A DNA stretch of 64,000 nt. It comes from Leptotrichia massiliensis (GTDB lineage: Bacteria; Fusobacteriota; Fusobacteriia; Fusobacteriales; Leptotrichiaceae). A model generated the notes under the pieces. That model was not told the origin of the DNA. It saw nothing but the letters and a program-made list of their open reading frames with translations, and made no database searches. The position numbers were made by a program, and so were the translations under genes. The DNA lies in contig NZ_FNVZ01000005.1 in NCBI RefSeq assembly GCF_900104625.1, forward strand, positions 806,001 through 870,000. Reading direction: 5' to 3'. Shown here piece by piece: positions 22,792 to 32,600 of this stretch. Within the stretch, counting starts at the first letter, position 1. Each line of letters begins with the position of its first letter.

Positions 22792-22819
22792 ATTATAACA
22801 TGAAAGTTAAAAAAGTCAA
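22792..22819 (-). promoter_or_regulatory. Minus-strand promoter facing the interleaved repeat
   Basis: On the minus strand TTGACT (22819-22814) is followed, after 16 bp, by TATAAT (22797-22792). The transcript would run into the inverted-repeat element at 22749-22605 and has no ORF, so it could be an sRNA or an antisense transcript towards the end of rplT. Confidence 0.55.
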
Positions 22820-22915
22820 TACTATAAATTAAATATTTTTAAAAAAATTTTGAATTTTTTGGAAAATATATATTTTTAATTCTTGAGAAGGAATTTAAAT
22901 AAATTTAAATTATGT

Positions 22916-22943
22916 TTGAAATTATTGAAAATCGAGGTAAAAT
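22916..22943 (+). promoter_or_regulatory. Promoter of hpt-rsmA
   Basis: TTGAAA (22916-22921), 16 bp, then TAAAAT (22938-22943), about 80 bp upstream of hpt. Confidence 0.6.
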
Positions 22944-23024
22944 AAAGTTTAAGAGAAGCTGTTTAGTGTTTGTGTATTTTTTTAACAATTATTTTGGAAA
23001 AGAAATTAATAATGGAGGAAGATT

Positions 23025-23579
23025 ATGACAAAAGATGTTGAATTTGGAATAAAAGAGCAACTGATCACTAAAGAAGAAATTCAGAAAAGATTAAAAGAAT
23101 TAGGAGAACAAATTACAGAAGATTTTAAAGACGAAAATGAACCGCTTATAGTTGTTGGGCTTTTAAGAGGATCCATCGTATTTATGGCTGATTTGATCAG
23201 AGAAATAAGATTACCACTTGAAATCGACTTTATTGAGGCTTCTAGCTATGGAGAAGGAACGCAGACTTCTAGAGAAGTTAAGATTCTGAAAGATTTAAGA
23301 AGTACAATTAGCGGAAAAAATGTGTTAGTTGTAGAAGATATTATTGATTCAGGATTTACGCTGAAAAAAATATTACAACTTTTAGGAAGCAGAAATCCTA
23401 AGAAAGTATCATTGTGTACATTGCTGGATAAACCTGAAAGAAGAGAAGTTGAAATTGACGTGCAGTATATAGGTTTTGAAATCCCAAATGAATTTGTTGT
23501 GGGATACGGACTTGATTTTAATGAAATTTACAGAAACCTTGAGTATGTAGGAATAGCTGAACCATCGGTTTTTGAATAA
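23025..23579 (+). CDS. hpt: Hypoxanthine phosphoribosyltransferase
   Basis: This 184-aa purine salvage enzyme transfers ribose-5-phosphate from PRPP to hypoxanthine or guanine. It shows VVGLLRGSIVFMADL, the flexible loop residues SSYGEGTQTS, and the PRPP-binding motif VLVVEDIIDSGFTL. The C-terminal GYGLDFNEIYRNLEYVG is typical. The start has a GGAGGAAG ribosome binding site. It lies 39 bp before rsmA and probably shares its promoter. Confidence 0.95.
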   Translation: MTKDVEFGIKEQLITKEEIQKRLKELGEQITEDFKDENEPLIVVGLLRGSIVFMADLIREIRLPLEIDFIEASSYGEGTQTSREVKILKDLRSTISGKNVLVVEDIIDSGFTLKKILQLLGSRNPKKVSLCTLLDKPERREVEIDVQYIGFEIPNEFVVGYGLDFNEIYRNLEYVGIAEPSVFE

Positions 23580-23618
23580 TTTATAATAGTTCTAGGATAC
23601 ATTAAATAAGGAGAAAGA

Positions 23619-24467
23619 TTGAAAAGAAATAAAGAAAAATATCAAAATAAAAATAAATATTTTGAAAATGAAAATCATAAGGCTAAAAAAAAATATGGAC
23701 AGAATTTTTTGAATGACAGCAATTTGTCAGATGAAATTTTAGACATAGCAAATATTGATGAGGAAACAGAAGTTTTGGAAATAGGACCAGGATTGGGATT
23801 TTTGACAGAAAAATTGATTGAAAATTCTAAATTTTTGACTGCTTTTGAGATAGATGATGATTTGATACCGTTTTTGGCTAAAAAATTTGAAAACAAGCAA
23901 AATTTTAAATTGATTCATCAGGATTTTATGGAAGCAGATTTGGAAAAATTTTTTGAAAATAGAAAAAATGTTAAAGTTGTGGCAAATATTCCGTATTATA
24001 TAACTTCGCCGATTATTAACAAACTTTTGGAATATCGTGAGAATATTGATGAAATTTATTTGATGGTGCAAAAGGAAGTGGCAGAGCGAATTGCCTCCCA
24101 GCCTCATAGCAAAAATATGAGTCTGCTTACGCATGCAGTTCAATTTTATGCTGAAGCAGAATATCTGTTTACTGTGCCGAAGGAAAAATTTGATCCTGTT
24201 CCAAAAGTTGATTCAGCATTCTTAGGAATAAAAATTTTGAAAGATAAAAGATACGAAAGCCAGATTTCAGAAGAAAAATATTTTAAATATTTAAAAGAAG
24301 CCTTTTCCAATAAGCGAAAGAGTATAGCTAACAATTTAACAAAATTAGGATTTTCAAAGGATGTAGTTGGAGCTGCACTAGAAAAAGTCGGAAAGACAAG
24401 GCTTGCACGGACTGAAGAGTTTTCTGTTCAGGAATTTATCGATTTTATTGGGATTTTGGAAAAATAA
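23619..24467 (+). CDS. rsmA: 16S rRNA (adenine1518-N6/adenine1519-N6)-dimethyltransferase
   Basis: This 282-aa KsgA/RsmA protein dimethylates two adenines in the 16S helix 45 loop late in 30S assembly. Motifs are KKYGQNFLNDSNLSDEIL, SAM site VLEIGPGLGFLTEKL, and the catalytic motif IV VANIPYYITSPI. The C-terminal substrate domain has FSNKRKSIANNLTKLG. The start is a TTG at 23619, 5 nt after AAGGAG; the 25-residue Lys-rich N-terminal extension is non-standard and dispensable by family comparison. It converges with the DUF4911/ttcA genes. Confidence 0.94.
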   Translation: MKRNKEKYQNKNKYFENENHKAKKKYGQNFLNDSNLSDEILDIANIDEETEVLEIGPGLGFLTEKLIENSKFLTAFEIDDDLIPFLAKKFENKQNFKLIHQDFMEADLEKFFENRKNVKVVANIPYYITSPIINKLLEYRENIDEIYLMVQKEVAERIASQPHSKNMSLLTHAVQFYAEAEYLFTVPKEKFDPVPKVDSAFLGIKILKDKRYESQISEEKYFKYLKEAFSNKRKSIANNLTKLGFSKDVVGAALEKVGKTRLARTEEFSVQEFIDFIGILEK

Positions 24468-24559
24468 ATTAATATTGCAATTTATGATTTTATAAAATTT
24501 TAGTTTAAAACAAGAGCAGAATATTAGTAAGTAAATTCACGATAATTTGTAAATGAAAA

Positions 24560-24600
24560 GGCTTGGAATTATAACACTCCAAGCCATTCTCTTTTTTCTA
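24560..24600. terminator. Bidirectional terminator between rsmA and the DUF4911 gene
   Basis: GGCTTGGA (24560-24567) and TCCAAGCC (24578-24585) form a perfect 8-bp stem. A T-run (CTTTTTT) follows on the plus strand and TTTT on the minus strand. The hairpin overlaps the last codons of the minus-strand gene. Confidence 0.7.
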
Positions 24601-24829
24601 GAATTTCTATTTCGATATTTTTTTGCTTTAATGTTTCGATTGCGTTATCCATATCATTTAAAAGATAAGAATTTGTGAGAATTTTTATTAAACCGCTCTG
24701 ATTGTCAAGAGTTCTTACATTTCCTAATCCATCGTATGCTTCTATGATTTTATTGATAAAGTCGATATGTTCTTTTTTTGTTTGAATAATGTATTCCCAG
24801 CTTTTCATCTCTTTTTCATTTTTGTTCAT
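24569..24829 (-). CDS. DUF4911-like small protein
   Basis: This 86-aa protein includes IDFINKIIEAYDGLGNVRTL, SGLIKILTNSYLLNDMDNAI, and a C-terminal EKREWLGVL. The size, the yI-x-F-I-N-K-I-I-E-A-Y-D-G pattern and the position next to a TtcA-like gene fit the DUF4911 family found in Clostridia and Fusobacteria. No biochemical role is known to me. It is translated from the same transcript as the upstream thiolase gene (16-bp gap), which might point to a link with tRNA modification. Confidence 0.65.
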   Translation of the reverse strand: MNKNEKEMKSWEYIIQTKKEHIDFINKIIEAYDGLGNVRTLDNQSGLIKILTNSYLLNDMDNAIETLKQKNIEIEILEKREWLGVL

Positions 24830-24845
24830 ATTTTTATCCTTTCTT

Positions 24846-25778
24846 TTAAAACTTGTCTAAGTATGAATATTTTCCGTCAGAGTCTTTCCAGCCTAATATT
24901 TTTTCCAAATTTACATTTTGTGTTGATTGAACTATACGTTTTTTTATATCAGGATTATTTTTTACAAGCTGTGCAATTAAGTCCTTGGTTTCACGACGTT
25001 TGCTTGAAGTCTTTTCGGCAGCTACAGTACAGCCACAGTTCATTGGCAAGATACCGTTATTTCGTACCCATTTTATAATTGCTTTTTCTTCAACGTAGAA
25101 TAATGGACGAATTAATTCTATCTCAAAATTATCGGACTTTAGTTTTGGTAACATTGTTTCAAATTTTCCCATATAAAACATGCTCATTAGAGTGGTTTCG
25201 ATAACATCGTCAAAATGATGTCCAAGTGCTAGTTTGTTGCACTCAAGCGAAGTTGCTTTTGTGTAAAGGCTTCCACGACGCATTTTAGCACACATATAGC
25301 AAGGATAGTCTTTTGCAATCTTTTCTGCAATTTCAAAAATATTATCATTATAAATCTCACACGGAATATTCAGATGTTCTAGATTTTTTTTCAAATTATT
25401 CAGATTGGCAGGATTAAATCCAGGATTCATTGAAATAAACACTAACTCAAAATTAGTTCTGCTGGCTCTTTTCAGCTCCTGAAACAGCTTTGAAAGCAAA
25501 AGGCTGTCTTTACCTCCAGAAATAGCAACTGCAATCCTGTCACCATCTTTTACCATTTCAAATTCTTTTAAAGCTCTGACAAAAGGTGTCCAAAGTGCTG
25601 AACGGTATTTCTTCTGAATACTTTTTTCAATAGTTTCCAGCGGCTGAAGCGGAACAGACGGTAAAATTGTTTCACAAACTGCACTTCCGAGAGAAGTAGA
25701 AGCAATGTTGTCAGTATTTGTTTCATTATTTATTGTATTTTCATTATCGAAATCGTTTTCGATGTTTTCTAAATTCAT
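24846..25778 (-). CDS. TtcA-like tRNA 2-thiocytidine biosynthesis protein
   Basis: This is a 310-aa PP-loop ATPase: AVAISGGKDSLLLSKLFQEL (SGGKDS), the CxxC pair YPCYMCAKMRRGSLY, GHHFDDVIETTLMSMFY, and NGILPMNCGCTVA, giving further Cys for an Fe-S cluster. TtcA-type enzymes thiolate C32 of some tRNAs. An about 60-aa N-terminal extension rich in Asn/Asp/Glu precedes the catalytic domain and is unusual for E. coli-type TtcA. A TTGACA-17-TACAGT promoter lies 40-65 bp upstream. Exact substrate specificity (TtcA versus a related PP-loop thiolase) cannot be fixed here. Confidence 0.88.
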   Translation of the reverse strand: MNLENIENDFDNENTINNETNTDNIASTSLGSAVCETILPSVPLQPLETIEKSIQKKYRSALWTPFVRALKEFEMVKDGDRIAVAISGGKDSLLLSKLFQELKRASRTNFELVFISMNPGFNPANLNNLKKNLEHLNIPCEIYNDNIFEIAEKIAKDYPCYMCAKMRRGSLYTKATSLECNKLALGHHFDDVIETTLMSMFYMGKFETMLPKLKSDNFEIELIRPLFYVEEKAIIKWVRNNGILPMNCGCTVAAEKTSSKRRETKDLIAQLVKNNPDIKKRIVQSTQNVNLEKILGWKDSDGKYSYLDKF

Positions 25779-25815
25779 TAATTTATAACTCCTTTTAAAA
25801 TTTGTTTCTTTATAG

Positions 25816-25844
25816 ACTGTATCAAGTTTTTAGTAGATTGTCAA
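25816..25844 (-). promoter_or_regulatory. Promoter of the ttcA-like gene
   Basis: On the minus strand TTGACA (25844-25839), a 17-bp spacer and TACAGT (25821-25816), about 40 bp before the start codon. Confidence 0.75.
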
Positions 25845-26104
25845 GAACAAAATACACAACGCTAGATGACCCAAACTTTACAAATAAAATAGAAAATAGA
25901 AATTAAAACTTTGGTTGTGATATCACAATCAAGGAGAGAAGATTTAGGAGAAAACTTTTGTATTAAATATAAACAATTATTCAAATTACCTAATTATAAT
26001 TATACATTTTTAAAAGAAAATTATAATAATTATTTGTTTGGGATATAGTTAAATTTAATCTAAAGTATACATTTAAAATTATAAAAACACGTAATTTGAA
26101 TTAG

Positions 26105-26253
26105 GGCGTATCTGAAAACTCTTTAAATAATAAATTTTTAACAAATTTTTTCAAAATCAAAAATAATAAACACTGTTTTTATCGCAATTTAAATAATTTA
26201 TAAAATCAAAAAACCATTAAAAATAACATCGATTTTGAGTTTTCAGATACAGC
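26105..26253. mobile_element. MITE-like element with 4-bp target duplication
   Basis: The left end GGCGTATCTGAAAACTC and the reverse complement of the right end, GCTGTATCTGAAAACTC, form 17-bp imperfect terminal inverted repeats. The element is flanked by TTAG on both sides (26101-26104 and 26254-26257). TTAG fits the YTAR duplication typical of the IS5 subgroup. The 149-bp element has no coding capacity, so it would need a transposase in trans. Confidence 0.7.
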
Positions 26254-26412
26254 TTAGTTAAGTATTAAATAAACTTAAATATATTATGTTATATTATGAA
26301 TTGATTGAAATATGATAAATGTTATTTTATATAACAATTTTTAATTTTTTTATTAAATAAAATTAATGTTATAAGAAATATCAAAAAAAAACAAAGAATA
26401 AAACAAAAAAAG

Positions 26413-26441
26413 TTGATTTTTTTATATTTTTTTGATAAAAT
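26413..26441 (+). promoter_or_regulatory. Promoter of autotransporter 1
   Basis: TTGATT (26413-26418), a T-rich 17-bp spacer ending TTTTTTTGA, then TAAAAT (26436-26441). The same arrangement occurs before autotransporter 3 (41691-41719), so the upstream DNA is probably duplicated along with the genes. Confidence 0.65.
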
Positions 26442-26602
26442 GTATTATAATATAAAAATTGTAATCAATATAAATAAGATATGGCTGTTTAATAAGATAA
26501 TTTCTAGCATATAACTAATTTATAGGGACTTTAGGTTAAATTAATGAAGGGTAAGGGAATATTGAAATTATAATATTAAGAAAAAACAAAAAGGAGAGAA
26601 AA

Positions 26603-29600
26603 ATGACTAATAATCTAAGAAAAGTGAAAAAGGATTTATGTTCTTTTGCTAAAAAGTATAAAAATTTCAAATATACAGATTCTGCATTATTTGCATTTTT
26701 ATTGACAGGGCTTATTACAGTCAAAAATAATTCATTTGCAAAAACAAAAGATACATCAATTAAGACTCAAGAAAATAAAATCACAACGTCAATAAAAGAA
26801 ATAAAAAGCAAAGTTAGTGAAACTAGAAAAGAAAATAATAAATTAATAAAAAATGTTAATCTAGAACTAATTCAATTAATGGAGCAAGGAGATCATGTTG
26901 TAAAATCCCCTTGGAGCTCATGGCAATATGGGGCAAATTTTTTCTATAATGATTGGAAGGGTACATATAAAGGATTAGGAGATAAAGAAGAAAAATATAT
27001 ACTAAATTCAAAATTAAATAGAGGTCAATGGTGGGAAAGAAATGTATCTCCAAGTAGCAAAATGTATGATAGAGTAGCAATTTCTCAAGATCCTCTTTCA
27101 ACATCTACAAAATCAAGAAAAAATGCAGGAGAAGTGTATGGTCTTGTGGGAACGGTACCTATACCTGATCCAGGAGTACCTATTATTATTCAGCCAAGAA
27201 TAAATGTAGCAATACCAAATATTCCTAACCTAAATATAAATCCTAGAGCTATTAACCCTAATCCTAATTTTACTATACCTGAAATAGAAACAGTAACGTT
27301 TGATCCAATTTCAGTAGCTGCAATAAGACCAAATGTATTCCAGCCACCTAGGCTTACTGAACTTTCAGTAGGATTTTCACAGGATTCAGTAGGACCAGGG
27401 TTTTATGGGGATCCAAATGCAATAGTAAATCAAAGTAATGCAGTAGCAAATGCTTCAGGAACAGATATAACAATAGATGATAGAGGTTTTACTGTAAATG
27501 GAGCTTTTACTTATGAAGGTGAAAGAGGAGTTATTAATGCAACTCAAAAGCTTGAATCTAGAGGAACTGTTAATGGAAGATGGGAAAATAAGGATTCAAG
27601 AGTTGCAAGTGGAGCATATCCAAATGGAACAAATATATTCAATAATTTACAATATCTAAATGATAATGGTTATGGATATGGAAATAGACCAGGATATAAA
27701 TTAGACGATACATCTGGAGCTGGAATAACGGCTGTATCACCACAAACAGTCTTTAATATTACACAATATCAATTTAAAAATCCTACAAATAGTTCGGCAC
27801 TTAATAGAGCACAGCAACCGCTTCCGACAACTATAACTGGAACGTGGACATTAAGAAATAATACACAAACTCCTTTTGGAAGAACAGAAGGAGCAGCGAA
27901 TGGTTGGGCAGGTCAAGCTGGGACTGCTAGAAAAACAGCTAATACTGTAAGATTTATCAGTTTAAATCCTACTGGAGCAGGAGTAGGAGGAAGTACAGCA
28001 TTTGGTCCTGTAATAGTTGAATTTGATGGGAAATTGAATTTATACGGAAGAAATATAAGAGACGTTATTGGTTCATCAGTAAATGGTGTATCTCATGGTA
28101 AAGCTGGACGTCCACATTTAACAATAGGAATGGAAGTTCAGACATTAGCAGGTCAAGCAGCAGTCCTAATTAATAAAGGAGAACTTAATCTTGAGAAAGA
28201 AAGTGCAAAAAATGATGGAAATGCAAGTTATCTTATAGGAATGACTGCAATGGTGGAAGGTTATACAGAATATGCACCTACTAATAATATGATACCTGGA
28301 TATGGTGGTCCTGCACCTATAACATATAGACCTTGGGCTTCGGAAATGAGAAACCAAGGGAAAATTAATGTTAAAAGTGTTAACAGTATAGGAATAGATT
28401 TTGCTGAATTTGGATTTAATAAATATGCAGACAGCCAAGATTTTAGAGTAAGTTCAGCAAATCACAATGAGGATGCTAATAAGTATAATGTATATAAACA
28501 TAAATCTTATGATGAAAAAGGTTCTTTGAATATGTATGTTAAGACAGGAAAGATTGATATTAGCAGTGTTGACACAAATTCAGATCCTACAAATGTAGAA
28601 GGTAGTTATGGTATAAGAATACCAAATGTATTTGCCAAGGGTATATCACAAGCAGGAACTGTAGCACCTGCAGATTTTGTACATGGTTCAGGAAATTTAG
28701 TACCAGCAAATCATTTGGGAACATCACACTATGATGAAGATGGTATTTATTATGATGAAACAATAATTGATGGAAAACAAGGAATGGTTAATGTAGGAGG
28801 AAAGCATAATGTTGGAGTATCAATATCCAAAAATATAACTGGTTCAGGAATGTATGCGATAGCAAATCCATATCAGGAAAATACTGTAACATTGCCAGCA
28901 AGTTCAGGATTTACATCTCCTATTAAATACGGTACAGGGCATGTAAGTGTGTATAACTATCAGAAAGGTATTGGTTATGATGGTGATGGGTTAGAAGCCA
29001 AAGATGCAGCTTCTGCGGCAAGTATAGACAATACTGGAAGATATGATGCTGCAACATCTACTACTGAAGACCCTATCGGAAATATATATAATTTAAATAT
29101 TACAGTAGATGGAATTGAAAATGTTGGATTACTTAGAAATTCAGATTATATGGCAGGAGAATATTCAAGTACTGCAAGAAGTTTGGCTGAAAAAGATTTT
29201 AGAATTACAGATGGACATATTGAAAGTATAGATTTTTCTAACACAGCAGATGGTGGAACATTATTTAGGACTGACAGATATGGAATAAATTTAATAAGAA
29301 ATTTGACAGTTAATCCTGGTAATGCAAGTGCTGCTGCCAATAGATATAATATTGTTATGCTGTCGAATATTGCCACTCAATCAAGAAACGCTAATGCTCC
29401 AGCGATTTTCCAAATCAATGAAAATGATACAATATTACCTAAGGTGAAAAATACAGGAAATATTACAGTAAATGGTGGAAAACAAAATGTAATAGGACTT
29501 ATGGCATATCAAGGAGCTAAAGCAGAAATTGAAGGAAATTTGAAAATAGGAGATAAAGCTTCAAATAGTGAATCTAAAACATCATTTGGGTTAGTAGTTA

Positions 29601-32600
29601 GTGGTAAATCAGCTAAGTATAATGCAGGTAATACGGCACAAACTTTCTGGGAGCTAGATGCTAGTGGTAATGATGTTACAAGCCAGTATGTAGGTAGCAA
29701 GACTTATTCTGAGGCGACAAGTAAGGGGAATATTGATATTTACGGAGAAAAATCAATAGGGGTATATAATAACGCTGGAAAATATACAATGAATGGTGGA
29801 ACTATAAAGGTTGAAGGTAAAAGTGCTATAGGAGTATATGCTATAGCAGAAAGAAAAAAAGATGGTGCAATAATAAAAAATGCAGAAGTATCATTAAATA
29901 AAGATGCAGCCAATCTATTAAATCCAGGAAAAGTGGAAGTTGAAGGAGAAGGTGCAGTTACTCTTTATGCCGTAGATGGAGCAGATATTGGACTTACAGA
30001 TATGGATTTATCAATAACAGGAAACAAAGCTTTATTATTTTATAGTGAAACTAAAGGAAAAAAAGCAGACTCATTTGGAAATCTAGTATTAGATCCAATA
30101 ACTGGATTGCCTACAGAAGATAAGTCCCAACTTATACTTCGTGGAAATTCAACTGCTACAATAAATCCTGGAGCAACAGCCTTTTATGTGAAAATAAATG
30201 GAGCAGGTTCAAGTCCTCTAAATGATGTAGTTCACTCATCTTCTACAGGAAATATTACAGTAAACTTGAAAGAAAATTCAACACTTATAGTAGCAGAAGG
30301 AAAAGGTGGAAATACAGGAGGAGAATTGCTTTCAAATCTTACATCAACAGGAAGTACACACATAATACCAGTATATACAGGGGTAGCAGGAGGTTCATAT
30401 ATTCCGTATAAAGCTACAAGACTACCTCTTACTATAGATCAAAATGTAAATCTTGATAACCCTATTGATGCATATTTAAAATCTGAATTTAGTTCATCAA
30501 GTATTACAGTAAACGCAGGAAAAAGTATCACAGGATCAGGAGCAATTACATCTCCGATAAAGCTTGCTAAAAAATCTAAAGTAGCTATAGCTCAGAAAAA
30601 CAGTACAACAGGAGCACCAAGAAATGATGTAATACTTACAAATAATGGAACAATAAGCCTTACAGGTATAGGAATGGCAGGAATTGTTGGAGAATATTCA
30701 GAAATCTATAATAATAGCGTATTAAATACAATAGGAGATGATTCTACAGGTATTATTACTTCAAATGGTGGAATTGCAACAAATAATGGAAGCATTACAG
30801 TAGGAAATAATGGAGTAGGAATAGCAGGAATAAACTATCTTGGAGTAGGAGATGCTACATATACTGCAGGACAACCTACTACAGGAAATGGAAGCATAGA
30901 AATTGTTCATAATGGAAGTATTAACTCTATAGGAACTGGAGTTTCTTCAATTGGAATACTTGCTAAAGATGTAGATACAAGTGCTGCTGGAAATGCAGTA
31001 ACAGCTGCATCGCCTGTAAGCATAACATTAAAAAACGGTTCTTCAATTGATATGTCGGCAGCTCCAGATTCTATCGGAGTTTACTCAGATGCTTTATATA
31101 GAGGAAGTGTAGCTAAAATATCAGATAATGGAGCTAATATAACAATAGGAACTGATGGAGTGGGATTACTTGCTAAGGGAACAGAGATAAATGCAACTGC
31201 AGGAAATATAATAGCTGCTAATAATGCAAGAGCTCAAGGAATATTTACTGATTCAGATATAGTAAGTTTTAAAAATATGACATTACTTGGAGATGGCTCG
31301 ATAGGTATTCATAACTATGGAGTGAATACTCTTTATCCAACAAACCAAGGACGTAATTATGTAAATATAACTAATGGAGGAACTATTACATTAGGAAATT
31401 CAGCAAGCATAAATAATCCAAGTATCGGAATGTATACGAAATATGGAAATATAAATCATCAAGGAACAATAAATGGTGGAAACAATGTAATTGGAATACT
31501 TTCTGACACTCCTTACGCTGTAAATAATAATGGTACAATTTCATTTGGAGATGGTGCAATTGGAATTTACAAAAAGCAAGGAAGTACGACTCTTACTTCA
31601 GGAAGTAACATAACTGTTGGAAATGGTGCAATTGGAGTAGTTTCAAATAATGGAAGCCATATAGAAAATAATTCTTCAAATATAAACATAGGAAACAGTT
31701 CGTTTGGATTTGCTGTTTTGGGTAACGGAACAAATACTTATATAAGTAATCCTGGTTCAAACTTAAATATGGGTTCAAATAGTGTTTATCTATATAAGGC
31801 TGGTCCAGGAAACGCAAGTACATACACTACTGTAAGAACTGCAGGAAATAATAATGCTGCTCTTTATGCAACAGGAACGGGAGCTGTTATTAATAATTAT
31901 GGAGTTATAGATTATTCAGCTGGAGTAGGAAATGTAGGAGCTTACGCTGAAGCAGGAGCGTCTATTAATAATTTTGGAGAAATTACAATAGGACATTCTG
32001 TGATTAAGCAAGGAGAAGAAGCATATTCAATTGGTATGGCAACTAAAGGTGGAACTATAAGAAACGTAAACAAAATTAATGTTACGGGAGATTATTCTAT
32101 AGGAATGTTTGCTCAAGGAGCAGGATCAAGAGCGATAAATGATGGAATAATTGATATAAGTTCATCAAAAAATGGATATGGAATGTACATAGATGGAAAT
32201 GGTGCAGAAGGAATAAATAATAATTTAATAAAAACATCTGGTACAGGAAATACTGCAATTGGAATAGCAGTATTAAATAATGGAACATTTACAAATAATG
32301 GAACAGTTGATATAAATCTTGCAAACTCTACAGGAATTTATTTAAGAAATGCTATTATTAAAAACTATGGAACAATTAATATATCAGGAGCAGGTTCTGT
32401 AGGGGTAAGAAGTAAAACAGGAAAATATCAAGATGCTTCAGGAAATATAACATCAGTAAATTCAACAAATTTAGGAAATGCAGTAAATGCAGCTCAAGGT
32501 TCGTATGACCTTATTACAGAATCAGCTAGTGATCCTTCTGTAACAAGAGGAAACTCTGCGATAATAGCAAATGAAGATGAAAATGGAAATATTATAAGAA

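Larger units (their letters stand above)
25779..26602. other. 824-bp gene-free stretch before the autotransporters
   Basis: From left to right this stretch holds the ttcA promoter, very AT-rich DNA without a convincing ORF, a 149-bp inverted-repeat element (26105-26253) with a TTAG duplication, the promoter of the first autotransporter (26413-26441), and its about 155-nt leader. Confidence 0.6.
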
